DNA of 21,749 bases, from contig CALKYK010000365.1 in the NCBI GenBank assembly GCA_938003715.1, positions 1-21,749 of the forward strand, given 5' to 3'. Of the stretch, positions 1 through 7,358 are shown piece after piece (positions within the stretch are counted from its first letter, which is position 1; every line of letters begins with the position of its first letter). The DNA comes from an uncultured Gammaproteobacteria bacterium (lineage in GTDB: Bacteria > Pseudomonadota > Gammaproteobacteria > Steroidobacterales > Woeseiaceae). Below the pieces are notes generated by a model, which saw nothing but the letters and a program-made list of their open reading frames with translations, ran no database searches and was not told where the DNA came from. The translations under genes and the position numbers were made by a program.

Positions 1-1098
1 GAAGTTGAACGGGTGGCTCGGCAGGATCGTGAGACCGCCGTTCGTGGCATTGCCGGTTGCCAGCATCTGGCCGCCGGCATCGTCAAAGATCTTGTTGTTG
101 GAGAAGCTGGCTTCGGCGTAGTAGCGGATGTCGTCCGAGAACTCCCAGTCGAACCCGGCGAACACCTGCGCCCGCTCCGCCGCCGAGATGACCGACACCT
201 GGTCGGCGAAGTTGTAGCGGCAGGTGTTCGGGTTCAGGCCGGTGTCGACCGGATCGCCGATGACGCCGCCCGCGCCTTCGCAATCCGGATCCGGATAGCG
301 AAAGGCCGCGGCGACGGAGGCTGCCTCGCCGTTGGCACCGAGCGTGGCGCGTTCAACCGATCCCGGCGAGCCGGTGCCGGACAGGAAGCGCGAACGCCGC
401 TGGTCGCCATTGCCGTTCAGGCGGCTGTCCAGCCAGTCAAAACCGGTACGGCCGATTTTGCCCTGCTCGTAGTAGGTCATGTAGATGTTGAAACCGCCCC
501 GGTCGAACTGCGAGCCGGCCGCCATGTTGACGTGCCAGGAATCGACTTCCGCGCCCTGGTAACCGCCGGAAATCTCGAGACCCTCGAAGCCCTTGCGGGT
601 GATGATGTTGGCAACGCCGGCCACCGCCTGCGAGCCGTAGGTCGCGGAGGCGCCGTTCGTCAGCACCTCGATGCGCTCGATCATCGCCAGCGGGAACTGG
701 TTGATGTCGACGAAGTCGGTGCCCGCGGCACTGGCAACCGGGGCGATACCGCCGCGCTTGCCGTTGATCAGGGTCAGGGTCGAGCCCAGGCCCAGGTTGC
801 GAATGTTGAACTGCGACGAGCCGGCGCGGTTGTTGGTTTCGTTATAAAACTCCGAACCGCTGTTGACCGTCAGCTCGTTGAGCAACTCCACCGGTTGCGC
901 CGCGCCGATGAGCTCGATGGTATCGGCGTCGACGATCTGGATCGGCGCCCTGCCTTCGTACTCTGTGCGGCGAATGTGTGAGCCGGTGACGAGGATTTCC
1001 TCGATCTCGTCGTCCTGGGCGAGCGTTGGCGGCGCCGTCCCGAGTGCCATTGCGACGCCCGCAGAGAGCGCGGTCGCCTTGAACGTGCGATTTGCCAT
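1..1098 (-). CDS. TonB-dependent receptor, N-terminal part (gene runs off the left edge)
   Basis: The reading frame is open from an ATG at 1098 down to base 1, giving 366 residues with no stop, so the C-terminal part of the beta-barrel lies outside the window. It begins with a Sec signal peptide (MANRTFKATALSAG..., cleavage near TLAQ/DD), followed by EEILVTGSHIRR, a sequence typical of the TonB-box/plug start. Next comes a plug domain with features such as NIRNLGLGSTLTLINGKR and IERIEVLTNGASATYGSQAV, then the first barrel strands rich in aromatic residues. Proteins of this family import siderophores, vitamin B12, oligosaccharides or peptides across the outer membrane using TonB energy; the substrate cannot be read from this part. 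A GGGGGA motif lies 8 bases before the start. The gene is transcribed away from the neighbouring M20 gene only in the sense of following it on the same strand after 376 bases, so it probably has its own promoter. Confidence 0.93.
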   Translation of the reverse strand, partial: MANRTFKATALSAGVAMALGTAPPTLAQDDEIEEILVTGSHIRRTEYEGRAPIQIVDADTIELIGAAQPVELLNELTVNSGSEFYNETNNRAGSSQFNIRNLGLGSTLTLINGKRGGIAPVASAAGTDFVDINQFPLAMIERIEVLTNGASATYGSQAVAGVANIITRKGFEGLEISGGYQGAEVDSWHVNMAAGSQFDRGGFNIYMTYYEQGKIGRTGFDWLDSRLNGNGDQRRSRFLSGTGSPGSVERATLGANGEAASVAAAFRYPDPDCEGAGGVIGDPVDTGLNPNTCRYNFADQVSVISAAERAQVFAGFDWEFSDDIRYYAEASFSNNKIFDDAGGQMLATGNATNGGLTILPSHPFNF

Positions 1099-1106
1099 AG
1101 GATGTT

Positions 1107-1112
1107 TCCCCC
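1107..1112 (-). promoter_or_regulatory. Ribosome-binding site GGGGGA of the TonB receptor
   Basis: GGGGGA on the minus strand, 8 bases before the ATG at 1098. It is a G-rich Shine-Dalgarno variant (GGAGGA with A replaced by G) repeated before four other exported genes here. Confidence 0.55.
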
Positions 1113-1258
1113 GATCCTTAAAGATTTTGAAAAAACAAATGCGGGCGCCCGGATGTTCGCCTGCGCGCTTGTTGTAAAAAAGTATCGTCTCCCCCACCTG
1201 AACCGGCACCCCCGATTGCGCCGGCCGTCATTCCCTGACCATTTCCCTTTATGAATCG

Positions 1259-1287
1259 CTACATTGCAGTGTAGTAGGTAAACCTAC
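1259..1287. promoter_or_regulatory. Two adjoining palindromes, candidate operator upstream of the TonB receptor
   Basis: Bases 1259-1274 form a near-perfect palindrome (CTACA..TGCA..TGTAG, one mismatched pair). Bases 1274-1287 form a perfect inverted repeat GTAGGT-AA-ACCTAC. The two share base 1274 and lie about 160 bases before the receptor start in an AT-richer patch, the usual look of a binding site for a dimeric repressor or activator. No regulator gene is present in the window. Confidence 0.35.
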
Positions 1288-1368
1288 CCGTGCGTGGACC
1301 AAATGTATGCCTGACGCGACGGGGTGTCAAACGAACAAAAAGTGATAAGTCCCTGTCCGCTGAGCGGG

Positions 1369-1405
1369 CCTGCCGCCGCCGCACAGGCGGCCGGCGCAGG
1401 TTTTT
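1369..1405 (+). terminator. Hairpin plus T-tract, terminator-like on the plus strand
   Basis: CCTGC (1369-1373) pairs with GCAGG (1396-1400), with an inner GC stem (CCGCC/GGCGG), directly followed by TTTTT (1401-1405). The form is that of a Rho-independent terminator reading rightwards, but no plus-strand gene precedes it. It may end a small RNA starting near the palindromes at 1259-1287, or be a chance structure in GC-rich DNA. Confidence 0.35.
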
Positions 1406-1474
1406 CGCCGCCCGGGCTCCGGGCTACCTGTACCCGCCGCCGTTGCACAAAAGCCACAACGTTTTACGCTTGGG

Positions 1475-2893
1475 TCAATTCCGGTAGTCGAGCGGCGGCG
1501 GCCGGTCGCCCAGGAGCGCCTCGTAATGGAAGTCGCCGCCGCGCCGGGCGTCGAATTCCGCCCGTGCCGCCTCGCGCAGCGCCTCGTTCTCGAAGAGCTC
1601 GATCGCGGCGAGCGTCAGCGTCTTGGCCGCCACCTGGGCACCCTTGAAGCCGATCGACCTGCCGCTGGCGGCGGTGGACTGCCAGCTGTGCGCCGCGGTG
1701 CCCGGCACCCAGGTCGCGGTGTTCAGCCCGACCGTCGGCACCGCGATCGACACGTCACCGACGTCGGTCGACCCGTAGCCCAGCGTGACTTCGTAGGGCT
1801 GGACCTCCCGCTGGCTGCCCAGCCCCAGTTCCGGCTGGTTCAGCGTCGCGTAAATTTCCTCGGCAAAGTCCTGCTCGTGGTCGCTGTAGGTGACACCACC
1901 CACCTCGCGCAGCTTCTCGTCCATCATCCGGGCCAGCGTCTCGTTGATCAGCAGCGGGTGGTTGCCGTGGATGATTTCCCAGTCCACGCGGGTGCCGGTG
2001 CCCTCGGCGGCGCCGCGCGCCGCGTTTTCCACCCGGTCCCAGATTTCCCGCACCGTACGCGCTTCGGGGTGCCGCACGTACTAATAGACCTCGGCGAAGT
2101 CCGGCACGACGTTCGGCGCATTGCCGCCGGCGGTGATCACGTAGTGGATGCGCGTCTCCTGCGGCACGTGCTCGCGCATCATGTTGACCATGAAATTGAA
2201 CGCCTCGACCGCATCGAGCGCAGAGCGCGCCTTTTCCGGCGCGCCCGCCGCGTGTGCCGAGATGCCGCGGAAACGGAACTTCGCCGAACGGTTTGCAAGC
2301 GTCGTGCGCGCGGCCGCGGAATTGCGGTCGCTCGCATGCCAGTGCAGCGCGATGTCGACATCGTCGAACAATCCGTCACGCACGATGTACACCTTGCCGC
2401 TGCCGCCCTCCTCGGCGGGCGTGCCGTAGACACGGATCGTGCCCGGCGTGCCGGTCTCTTCCAGCCAGCGCCGCACCGCGACCGCCGCGCCGATGGAGCC
2501 GGCGGCGAACAGGTTGTGGCCGCAGGCGTGCCCGGCGTGCTTGTCCTCGATCGGCAGTCTCGACGCCGTCGCGTCCTGGTTGATGCCGGGCAGCGCGTCG
2601 TACTCGGCCAGGATCGCGATCACCGGCCCGCCGCTGCCGTAGCTCGCAACGAACGCGGTCGGTATGTCCGCCACGCCTGCTTCTATCGAGAAGCCCGCAG
2701 CCGCCAGTTCCTCCTGCAGCAATGCGCTGCTCTTCGTTTCCTGGTAGCCGACCTCCGCAAACTCCCAGATCGTACGCGCGATACTGGCCGTCGATTCGTA
2801 GCGGCCGTCGATGAAATCCATGATGGCGTCGTCGGCCGCGCCAGGAGTCGACAGGATGAGCGTGCAGGCGCACGCCAGTATTGGTCTGGACAT
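1475..2893 (-). pseudogene. Exported M20-family amidohydrolase (AbgB-like), interrupted by an in-frame amber codon
   Basis: A single reading frame of 473 codons starts at ATG 2893 and ends with TGA at 1475-1477, but codon 271 is TAG (2081-2083). The first part (270 residues) has a signal peptide (cleavage near GAA/DD), the M20 metal-site motifs GHACGHN (about 121-127) and TPAEEGG (about 158-164), and HWH at 184-186. The part after the stop continues in the same frame with VRHPEARTVREIWDRV and ends with the C-terminal catalytic-domain motifs STDVGDVSIAVPT and GTAAHSWQ. It resembles p-aminobenzoyl-glutamate hydrolase subunit B and related aminoacyl-amidases, which cleave amide-linked amino acids using two metal ions. 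The codons read TAT-TAG-TAC, so one base change from TAT or TAC would restore a tyrosine. Apart from the stop everything looks intact, so it is a very recent pseudogene, a sequencing error, or a read-through case. GGGGGA lies 5 bases before the start. Confidence 0.88.
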
Positions 2894-2898
2894 TTTCT

Positions 2899-2904
2899 TC
2901 CCCC
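2899..2904 (-). promoter_or_regulatory. Ribosome-binding site GGGGGA of the M20 amidohydrolase
   Basis: GGGGGA on the minus strand with 5 bases to the ATG at 2893. This fixes the start at 2893. Confidence 0.6.
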
Positions 2905-2952
2905 TCGTTGCTGCTCCGAATCTAGGGGCAGTAACGCGTCCGCGTCAAGCGG

Positions 2953-3047
2953 GCCTTGCGATGACGCAAAGGCGCCCGGGACCGGGGAGGTGTTTCGAGC
3001 GAGTAAGAGGCTTTTCGAGTGAGAAATACCTCCCCGGATTCGGGCGC
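2953..3047. repeat. Compound hairpin element with internal direct repeats
   Basis: A short stem GCCTTGCG-ATGA-CGCAAAGGC (2953-2973, one bulged A) is directly followed by a long inverted repeat: the left arm 2972-2991 and right arm 3028-3047 match at 17 of 20 positions (shared parts GCGCCCG and CCGGGGAGGT). The 36-base loop holds two copies of TTTCGAGYGAG (2993-3003 and 3013-3023), 20 bases apart. It lies between two divergent genes and is not followed by a T-tract, so it is not a simple terminator. It resembles a REP/MITE-type intergenic palindrome, but only one copy is present in this window. It could also fold in the leader RNA of either neighbour. Confidence 0.55.
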
Positions 3048-3117
3048 AATTCGCTTTGGTACGGGTTGCTGTGACTGGCGGCGTCCGGGTGATTCGCATA
3101 CAGTCGGGAGCGATTGC

Positions 3118-3123
3118 GGGGGA
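3118..3123 (+). promoter_or_regulatory. Ribosome-binding site GGGGGA of the CapA-family gene
   Basis: GGGGGA with 7 bases to the ATG at 3131. It selects this ATG over upstream in-frame GTG codons, and the signal peptide begins exactly here. Confidence 0.6.
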
Positions 3124-3130
3124 GAAAAAA

Positions 3131-4516
3131 ATGACGAGACACCCGTGGCTTCGTGCAGCGGCATGCGCGCTGCTGCTCGCCGACATGGCTACCGCGCAGT
3201 ACCGCAGCGCCGACGAATCGTTTTCGATGGCGCTGACCGGCGACTCGATCATCACGCGCAAGCTGTCGGTCTACGACGAGCCGGAATACCTCGGCATGAT
3301 CGAACTGCTGCGCTCGGCCGACGTCGCATTCACCAATCTCGAGATGCTGTTCCACGACTACGAGCCGTACCCGATGGCGGAGAGCGGCGGCACCTGGATG
3401 CGCGCGGACCCGAAACTCGCGCACGACCTGGTCTGGGCGGGCATCGATCTCGTGTCGCGGGCGAACAACCACACCGGCGACTACGGCGTGCTGGGCCAGA
3501 CCCTGACGACGCGCTATGTCGAGGAGGCGGGTCTCGTGCACGCGGGCGTCGGCATGAGCCTGGCCGAAGCGCGCGAGGCGAAGTTCCTAGAGACCGCGAA
3601 AGCAAGGGTGGCGCTGGTGTCGATCTCGTCGAGCTTCCGCGATCACATGCGCGCGGGCCGCTCCCGCGACGACGTACCGGCACGTCCCGGGCTGAACCCG
3701 CTGCGCCTGAAGACGACCTACGTGCTGCCTTCGGCGGACTACGAGAATTTTCGCCGCACCGGCGAGGCTCTCGACGAGTTCACCGACCAGGACGGCAATC
3801 CGACCGGCATGGATGCGGACAAACCGGGCGAAATGGAGATGCTGGGGCGCGACTTCGCGCTGGGCGATGCGCACGCGATTCGTCGCGAGGCGAACGCCGA
3901 CGACGTGCGCGAGATTTCCGCCGTCGTCAACAATGCAAGCCGCGTCGCGGACTTCGTCATCGTCACGATCCATGCACACGAACACGGCGGCCGCCGCGAG
4001 ATCCCGGCCGATTTCCTGCCGGTGTTCGCGCGCGCCATGATCGAAGCCGGTGCCGACGTGTTTGTCGGCCACGGCCCGCACGTGCTGCGGGCCATCGAGA
4101 TCTACCGCGGCAGGCCGATCTTCTACAGCCTCGGCAACTTCATCTTCCAGAACGAAACGCTGCTCCGGCTCCCGTCCGAGAATTACGAGGCCTACGACCT
4201 CGACGACGAGTCGCACGTCGCGGATTTCAACGATGCACGCTACAAGAACGACACCGAGGGTTTCCCGGCGCTGGCGGAAAACTGGGAATCCGTCGTCGCG
4301 GTGCCCGCGTTCCGCGGCGGCGAACTGAGCGAGGTCGCGCTGTACCCGATCACGCTCGGCGGCGGCCTGCCGCGACAGGTGCGCGGTCGGCCGCTTCTCG
4401 CCGACGCCGATCTCGGGCGCAAGATAATAGGCGATCTGCAGCGGCTCTCGGCACCGTACGGCACGGAAATCGTCATGCGTCGCGGCGTCGGTTACGTGCA
4501 GCTCGCGAACGACTGA
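3131..4516 (+). CDS. Exported CapA/PgsA-family (metallophosphatase-fold) protein
   Basis: A 461-residue protein whose N-terminus (MTRHPWLRAAACALLLADMA...) is a signal peptide ending near TAQ/YR; earlier in-frame starts are rejected because of this and the GGGGGA at 3118. CapA-family hallmarks follow in order: LTGDSII (about 35-41), DVAFTNLE (64-71), SRANNHTGDYG (109-119), VIVTIHAHEHG (277-287), GHGPHVLRAIE (313-323) and FYSLGNFIFQN (331-341). The Asp, Asn and His residues of these motifs correspond to the metal site of calcineurin-like phosphoesterases. Family members take part in poly-gamma-glutamate capsule synthesis, but many stand-alone secreted members, like this one without capB/capC neighbours, have unknown function. 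A second exported hydrolase gene starts about 10 bases downstream, so they form an operon. A role in processing a gamma-glutamyl or peptide substrate is only inferred. Confidence 0.9.
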   Translation: MTRHPWLRAAACALLLADMATAQYRSADESFSMALTGDSIITRKLSVYDEPEYLGMIELLRSADVAFTNLEMLFHDYEPYPMAESGGTWMRADPKLAHDLVWAGIDLVSRANNHTGDYGVLGQTLTTRYVEEAGLVHAGVGMSLAEAREAKFLETAKARVALVSISSSFRDHMRAGRSRDDVPARPGLNPLRLKTTYVLPSADYENFRRTGEALDEFTDQDGNPTGMDADKPGEMEMLGRDFALGDAHAIRREANADDVREISAVVNNASRVADFVIVTIHAHEHGGRREIPADFLPVFARAMIEAGADVFVGHGPHVLRAIEIYRGRPIFYSLGNFIFQNETLLRLPSENYEAYDLDDESHVADFNDARYKNDTEGFPALAENWESVVAVPAFRGGELSEVALYPITLGGGLPRQVRGRPLLADADLGRKIIGDLQRLSAPYGTEIVMRRGVGYVQLAND

Positions 4517-4526
4517 CGAAGTGAAC

Positions 4527-5843
4527 ATGTCGATGAATAAAGCTCGAACCGCTGCGGTAGGCATTGCAGTTGCGACCTTTGCGGCGGCCGCGAGCGTCGC
4601 GAGCGCGCAGGAAGGACCTGATGCCGACGTGCTGCCCGGGTATCGCGCCGAAATCGAGGCGCTGCGTGGCAACGAAATCGTGCAGCGCGCGATGGCGCAC
4701 ATCCTCGCGATCGAGCCGCGATCGCGCGCGGACCTGATCGAACTCACCGAAATTCCCGCACCGCCCTTCGGCGAGGCCGCGCGCGCCGCGCGCTTTGCCG
4801 ACCTGCTGCGCGAAGCGGGTCTGGAGGATGTCACGATCGACGACGTCGGCAACGCGATCGGGCGCCGGCCCGGCCGGTCCGGCGATCGCGTCATCGCCTA
4901 CAGCGCGCACCTCGACACCGTGTTCCCCGCCGAGACCGACGTGACCGTTCGCTTCGACGACGAGAAAATGTATGCGCCCGGCATCGGCGACAACACGCGC
5001 GGCCTCGTCACGGTCCTGGGCGTACTGCGGGCCCTGCAGTACGCGGGAATCGAAACCGAGGCCGACATTCTTTTCATCGGCAACGTCGGCGAGGAGGGTC
5101 TCGGCGACCTGCGGGGCGTCAAACACCTGTTCCGCGACGGCGCGGAGAAAATCGACGCGCTGATTGCCGTCGACGGCGGCGAGTCCGATCGCATCGTTTA
5201 CGGCGGCGTCGGCTCACACCGTTACCGGATCACGTATCGCGGCCCGGGCGGGCATTCCTGGGGCGCATTCGGACTGGCCAACCCGCATCATGCTCTCGGC
5301 CGCGCCATCGCGATCTTTGACGAGAACGCACCGACCGTGACCTCTGTCGGCGAGAAGACGAGCTTCAACGTTGGCCGCATCGGCGGCGGCACGTCGATCA
5401 ATTCCATTCCGTTCGAATCGTGGATGGAAGTCGACATGCGGTCCGGCAGCCAGGACAAGCTCGATGACATCGATGCGTTGCTGCAGGCCGCAGTCGAGCA
5501 GGCTTTGCAGGAAGAAAACGAGGGCCGCCTGACCGGCCCGGAACTCACCGTCGATGTCGAGCGCGTCGGTACCCGCCCGGCGGGTAAAGGCGACCTCTAT
5601 TCGTCGGTCGTGCAGCGCGCGATGGCCGCGACCCGGGCCTTCGGCATCGAGCCCTCGTTACGCATATCCTCCACCGACGCGAACCTGCCGATCTCGAAAG
5701 GCATCCCGGCCGTGACCATGAGCCGCGGCGGCATCAGCGGCAATTCGCACTCTCCGGACGAGTGGTGGCAGAACGTGGACGGCCACGTCTGCATCGCGCT
5801 CGGTCTGCTTACGCTGCTCGCCGAGGCCGGCCTCGCCGACTGA
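4527..5843 (+). CDS. Exported M20-family metallopeptidase (PepT/DapE-like)
   Basis: A 438-residue protein from ATG 4527; GTG 4521 or ATG 4533 are possible alternatives since no strong ribosome-binding site decides. It starts with a signal peptide (cleavage near VASA/QE), so it acts in the periplasm. Metal-site motifs of M20 peptidases are all present: SAHLDTVF (H128, D130), GIGDNTRGL (D155), GNVGEEGLGD (E189/E190, catalytic base and ligand), VDGGESDR (D216) and GNSHSPDEWW near the C-terminus. The lid/dimerisation domain is recognised by GPGGHSWGAFG (239-249). The family removes N-terminal amino acids from di- or tripeptides or hydrolyses acylated amino acids; the exact substrate is not evident. 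It lies 10 bases after the CapA-family gene and probably shares its transcript. A convergent operon ends 26 bases downstream with no clear terminator between. Confidence 0.9.
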   Translation: MSMNKARTAAVGIAVATFAAAASVASAQEGPDADVLPGYRAEIEALRGNEIVQRAMAHILAIEPRSRADLIELTEIPAPPFGEAARAARFADLLREAGLEDVTIDDVGNAIGRRPGRSGDRVIAYSAHLDTVFPAETDVTVRFDDEKMYAPGIGDNTRGLVTVLGVLRALQYAGIETEADILFIGNVGEEGLGDLRGVKHLFRDGAEKIDALIAVDGGESDRIVYGGVGSHRYRITYRGPGGHSWGAFGLANPHHALGRAIAIFDENAPTVTSVGEKTSFNVGRIGGGTSINSIPFESWMEVDMRSGSQDKLDDIDALLQAAVEQALQEENEGRLTGPELTVDVERVGTRPAGKGDLYSSVVQRAMAATRAFGIEPSLRISSTDANLPISKGIPAVTMSRGGISGNSHSPDEWWQNVDGHVCIALGLLTLLAEAGLAD

Positions 5844-5869
5844 ACGCGCTTACGCGCTCACGCCCGAAC

Positions 5870-6796
5870 TCACTCGACCGCGTCGTATTCGTTCCAGCGA
5901 TCGATGAAGCGGACGGCCGCGTCGATCGTGCGCCGCATGTCGGCCGCACCACGCGCGGCGCTGCCTTCCCTCGGGTCCCGCGTACCCCATACGCCGGTGG
6001 TCGACATCTCGGCCGACGACGTCTGCTTGCCGGTTTCCTCGGCTTTGAGTCCCTCGGCGAGGAACAGCTGCAACGCGGTCGGGTCGCCGGCCACGACGTC
6101 GGGCAGCATCGCCTCGAGATGCGCGGGCAGCGTGAGCTCCGCCGGCACCGCCTGGTCGAGCTGCACGAGATCCGGCATCAGGTACAGCGAGCTCGACGGC
6201 TCGCCGGTGCCGCCGTGTCGATCCAGCACCGTGCTCGGTGGCTCGTCCGACGGTTCCATGAACGGCCGCACGGCCTCGCCGAAGCTCACCGCGACGCCAG
6301 CGGTGGTCTGGTTGATCTGGTCCACCAGCAAAGTCGAGATGGCCCGGTTGCCACCGTGCGCGTTCATGATGATGAAACGTCGGAAGCCGTGCCGGATCAG
6401 GCTCTCGACGGCCTGCAGGTGGACATCGATGATCGTTTCGGCCCTGAGCGTGATCGTGCCGGAGAAACCCATGTGATAGGGCGACTGGCCGACCATCAGC
6501 ACCGGCGCCACGAGGATGTCACGCTCCTGCGCGATCAGCTTGCAGCGCTCGACGCCGTTGATGAAATCCGTGCCGATGGGCAGGTGGTCACCGTGCTGCT
6601 CGAGCGAACCGACCGGGATGATCACAAGGTCCGACTTCTGCTGCAGCGCCGCGACCTCGGCGGTCGTCATGTGCGGCAGGTAGTTCTTTACCTTTTTCTG
6701 CGTCCACAGCGGGTTGGATTGCGCGGCCGAAAGCTGCGGCAGGCCGGCTATCGACAGCAATAAGACAATTGAAAGGATCTTTTTAATGGTGCGCAT
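5870..6796 (-). CDS. Exported creatininase-family amidohydrolase
   Basis: A 308-residue protein. The first 26 residues form a signal peptide (KKILSIVLLLSIAGL, cleavage near SAAQ), which is unusual because characterised creatininases are cytoplasmic. Family motifs are complete: PVGSLEQHGDHLPIGTD (61-77, metal ligands E66, H68, D77), MNAHGGN (144-150, H147) and RHGGTGEPSSSLYL (193-206, corresponding to the usual HAG..ETS with E199). Family members hydrolyse cyclic amides such as creatinine or formyl-amides, or act in peptide-derived cofactor maturation (MftE). Which applies here cannot be decided. It is the second gene of an operon: the upstream RidA-like gene ends 9 bases before this start, and its stop codon overlaps the GGGGGA ribosome-binding site (6801-6806), suggesting translational coupling. 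Confidence 0.9.
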   Translation of the reverse strand: MRTIKKILSIVLLLSIAGLPQLSAAQSNPLWTQKKVKNYLPHMTTAEVAALQQKSDLVIIPVGSLEQHGDHLPIGTDFINGVERCKLIAQERDILVAPVLMVGQSPYHMGFSGTITLRAETIIDVHLQAVESLIRHGFRRFIIMNAHGGNRAISTLLVDQINQTTAGVAVSFGEAVRPFMEPSDEPPSTVLDRHGGTGEPSSSLYLMPDLVQLDQAVPAELTLPAHLEAMLPDVVAGDPTALQLFLAEGLKAEETGKQTSSAEMSTTGVWGTRDPREGSAARGAADMRRTIDAAVRFIDRWNEYDAVE

Positions 6797-6800
6797 GACG

Positions 6801-6806
6801 TCCCCC
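6801..6806 (-). promoter_or_regulatory. Ribosome-binding site GGGGGA of the creatininase-family gene
   Basis: GGGGGA, 4 bases before ATG 6796. Its first G is the last base of the TAG stop codon of the RidA-like gene, so ribosomes finishing one gene can directly start the next. Confidence 0.6.
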
Positions 6807-7354
6807 TAGTCCTCTACTTCGACGATCATCTCGATTTCCACCGCCTGGCCGCGCGGCAGCGACGCCATGCCGACCGCCGCGCGCGCGTGCCGGCCCCGGT
6901 CACCGAAGACGGCGACGATGAGATCGGAAAAGCCGTTGATTACCGCGGGCTGCTGCACGAAATCCGGATCGGAATTGACCATACCGAGCACCTTCACGAC
7001 GCGCCGGACCTTGCGCAGGTCACCGAGCATCGCTTTCAGCACGGCGAGCTGGTTGATGGCGGTCAGGCGGGCGCCCTCGTAGCCCTCCTCGATACTGACG
7101 TCGGCGCCGAGCTTGCCGCGGATCTCACTGCCGTCGGCCCGGCGCGGGCCTTTACCGGCGAGGAAGATCAGGTTGCCGGTCCTGACCCCGTTGACGTAGT
7201 TGGCGACGGGCTCGGGCGCCGGCGGCAACTCGATGCCCAGTTCGGCAAGCCGCGCTTCCGGATCGTAGTCCTCCGTGTCCTGGGCGCCGGCCGGACCGGT
7301 GACGGCCACGCACAGCAAAAACATGCAAATCGTGAAAGAGTGGTTTTTTTTCAT
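6806..7354 (-). CDS. Exported RidA (YjgF/UK114)-family protein
   Basis: A 182-residue protein from ATG 7354, chosen because a signal peptide (MKKNHSFTICMFLLCVAV..., cleavage near AGA/QD) begins exactly there and GGGGGA lies 4 bases upstream. The RidA domain covers about 50-180: FLAGKGP, the central helix with ARLTAINQLAVLKAMLGDL, and the C-terminal strand HARAAVGMASLPRGQAVEIE. This strand keeps the arginine that in RidA binds the carboxylate of the enamine/imine substrate. RidA enzymes hydrolyse reactive 2-aminoacrylate-type intermediates in the cytoplasm; an exported version is uncommon and must act on something else or on a periplasmic imine. The long N-terminal part (about 25-50) is extra relative to the 130-residue cytoplasmic family members. 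It is the first gene of an operon with the creatininase-family hydrolase. Confidence 0.9.
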   Translation of the reverse strand: MKKNHSFTICMFLLCVAVTGPAGAQDTEDYDPEARLAELGIELPPAPEPVANYVNGVRTGNLIFLAGKGPRRADGSEIRGKLGADVSIEEGYEGARLTAINQLAVLKAMLGDLRKVRRVVKVLGMVNSDPDFVQQPAVINGFSDLIVAVFGDRGRHARAAVGMASLPRGQAVEIEMIVEVED

Positions 7355-7358
7355 GCCG

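Larger units (their letters stand above)
1099..1474. other. Gene-free stretch between the TonB receptor and the M20 pseudogene
   Basis: This 376-base stretch holds no convincing gene. Short plus-strand open frames exist here but have no homology that I recognise and no good ribosome-binding site. It contains the 5' leader of the TonB receptor (A/T-rich, 1118-1140), a pair of adjoining palindromes (1259-1287), a GC hairpin followed by five T on the plus strand (1369-1405) and a small GC hairpin (1410-1424, arms GCCCGG/CCGGGC). I could not place a convincing promoter for the receptor gene. Confidence 0.6.

Noticed and set aside
1526..3022. Long plus-strand open frame (498 codons) opposite the M20 pseudogene
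   Set aside because: It is antisense to a frame with complete M20 motifs, is Arg/Val-rich low-complexity, has no signal or domain, and arises from GC-rich codon bias.
3587..4894. Minus-strand open frame (435 codons) opposite the CapA and M20 genes
   Set aside because: It spans two real genes on the other strand and has no recognisable motif.
5844..5869. Repeated ACGCGCTYACGCGCT in the convergent gap as a bidirectional terminator
   Set aside because: It is a short direct repeat with poor pairing and no T-tract on either side.
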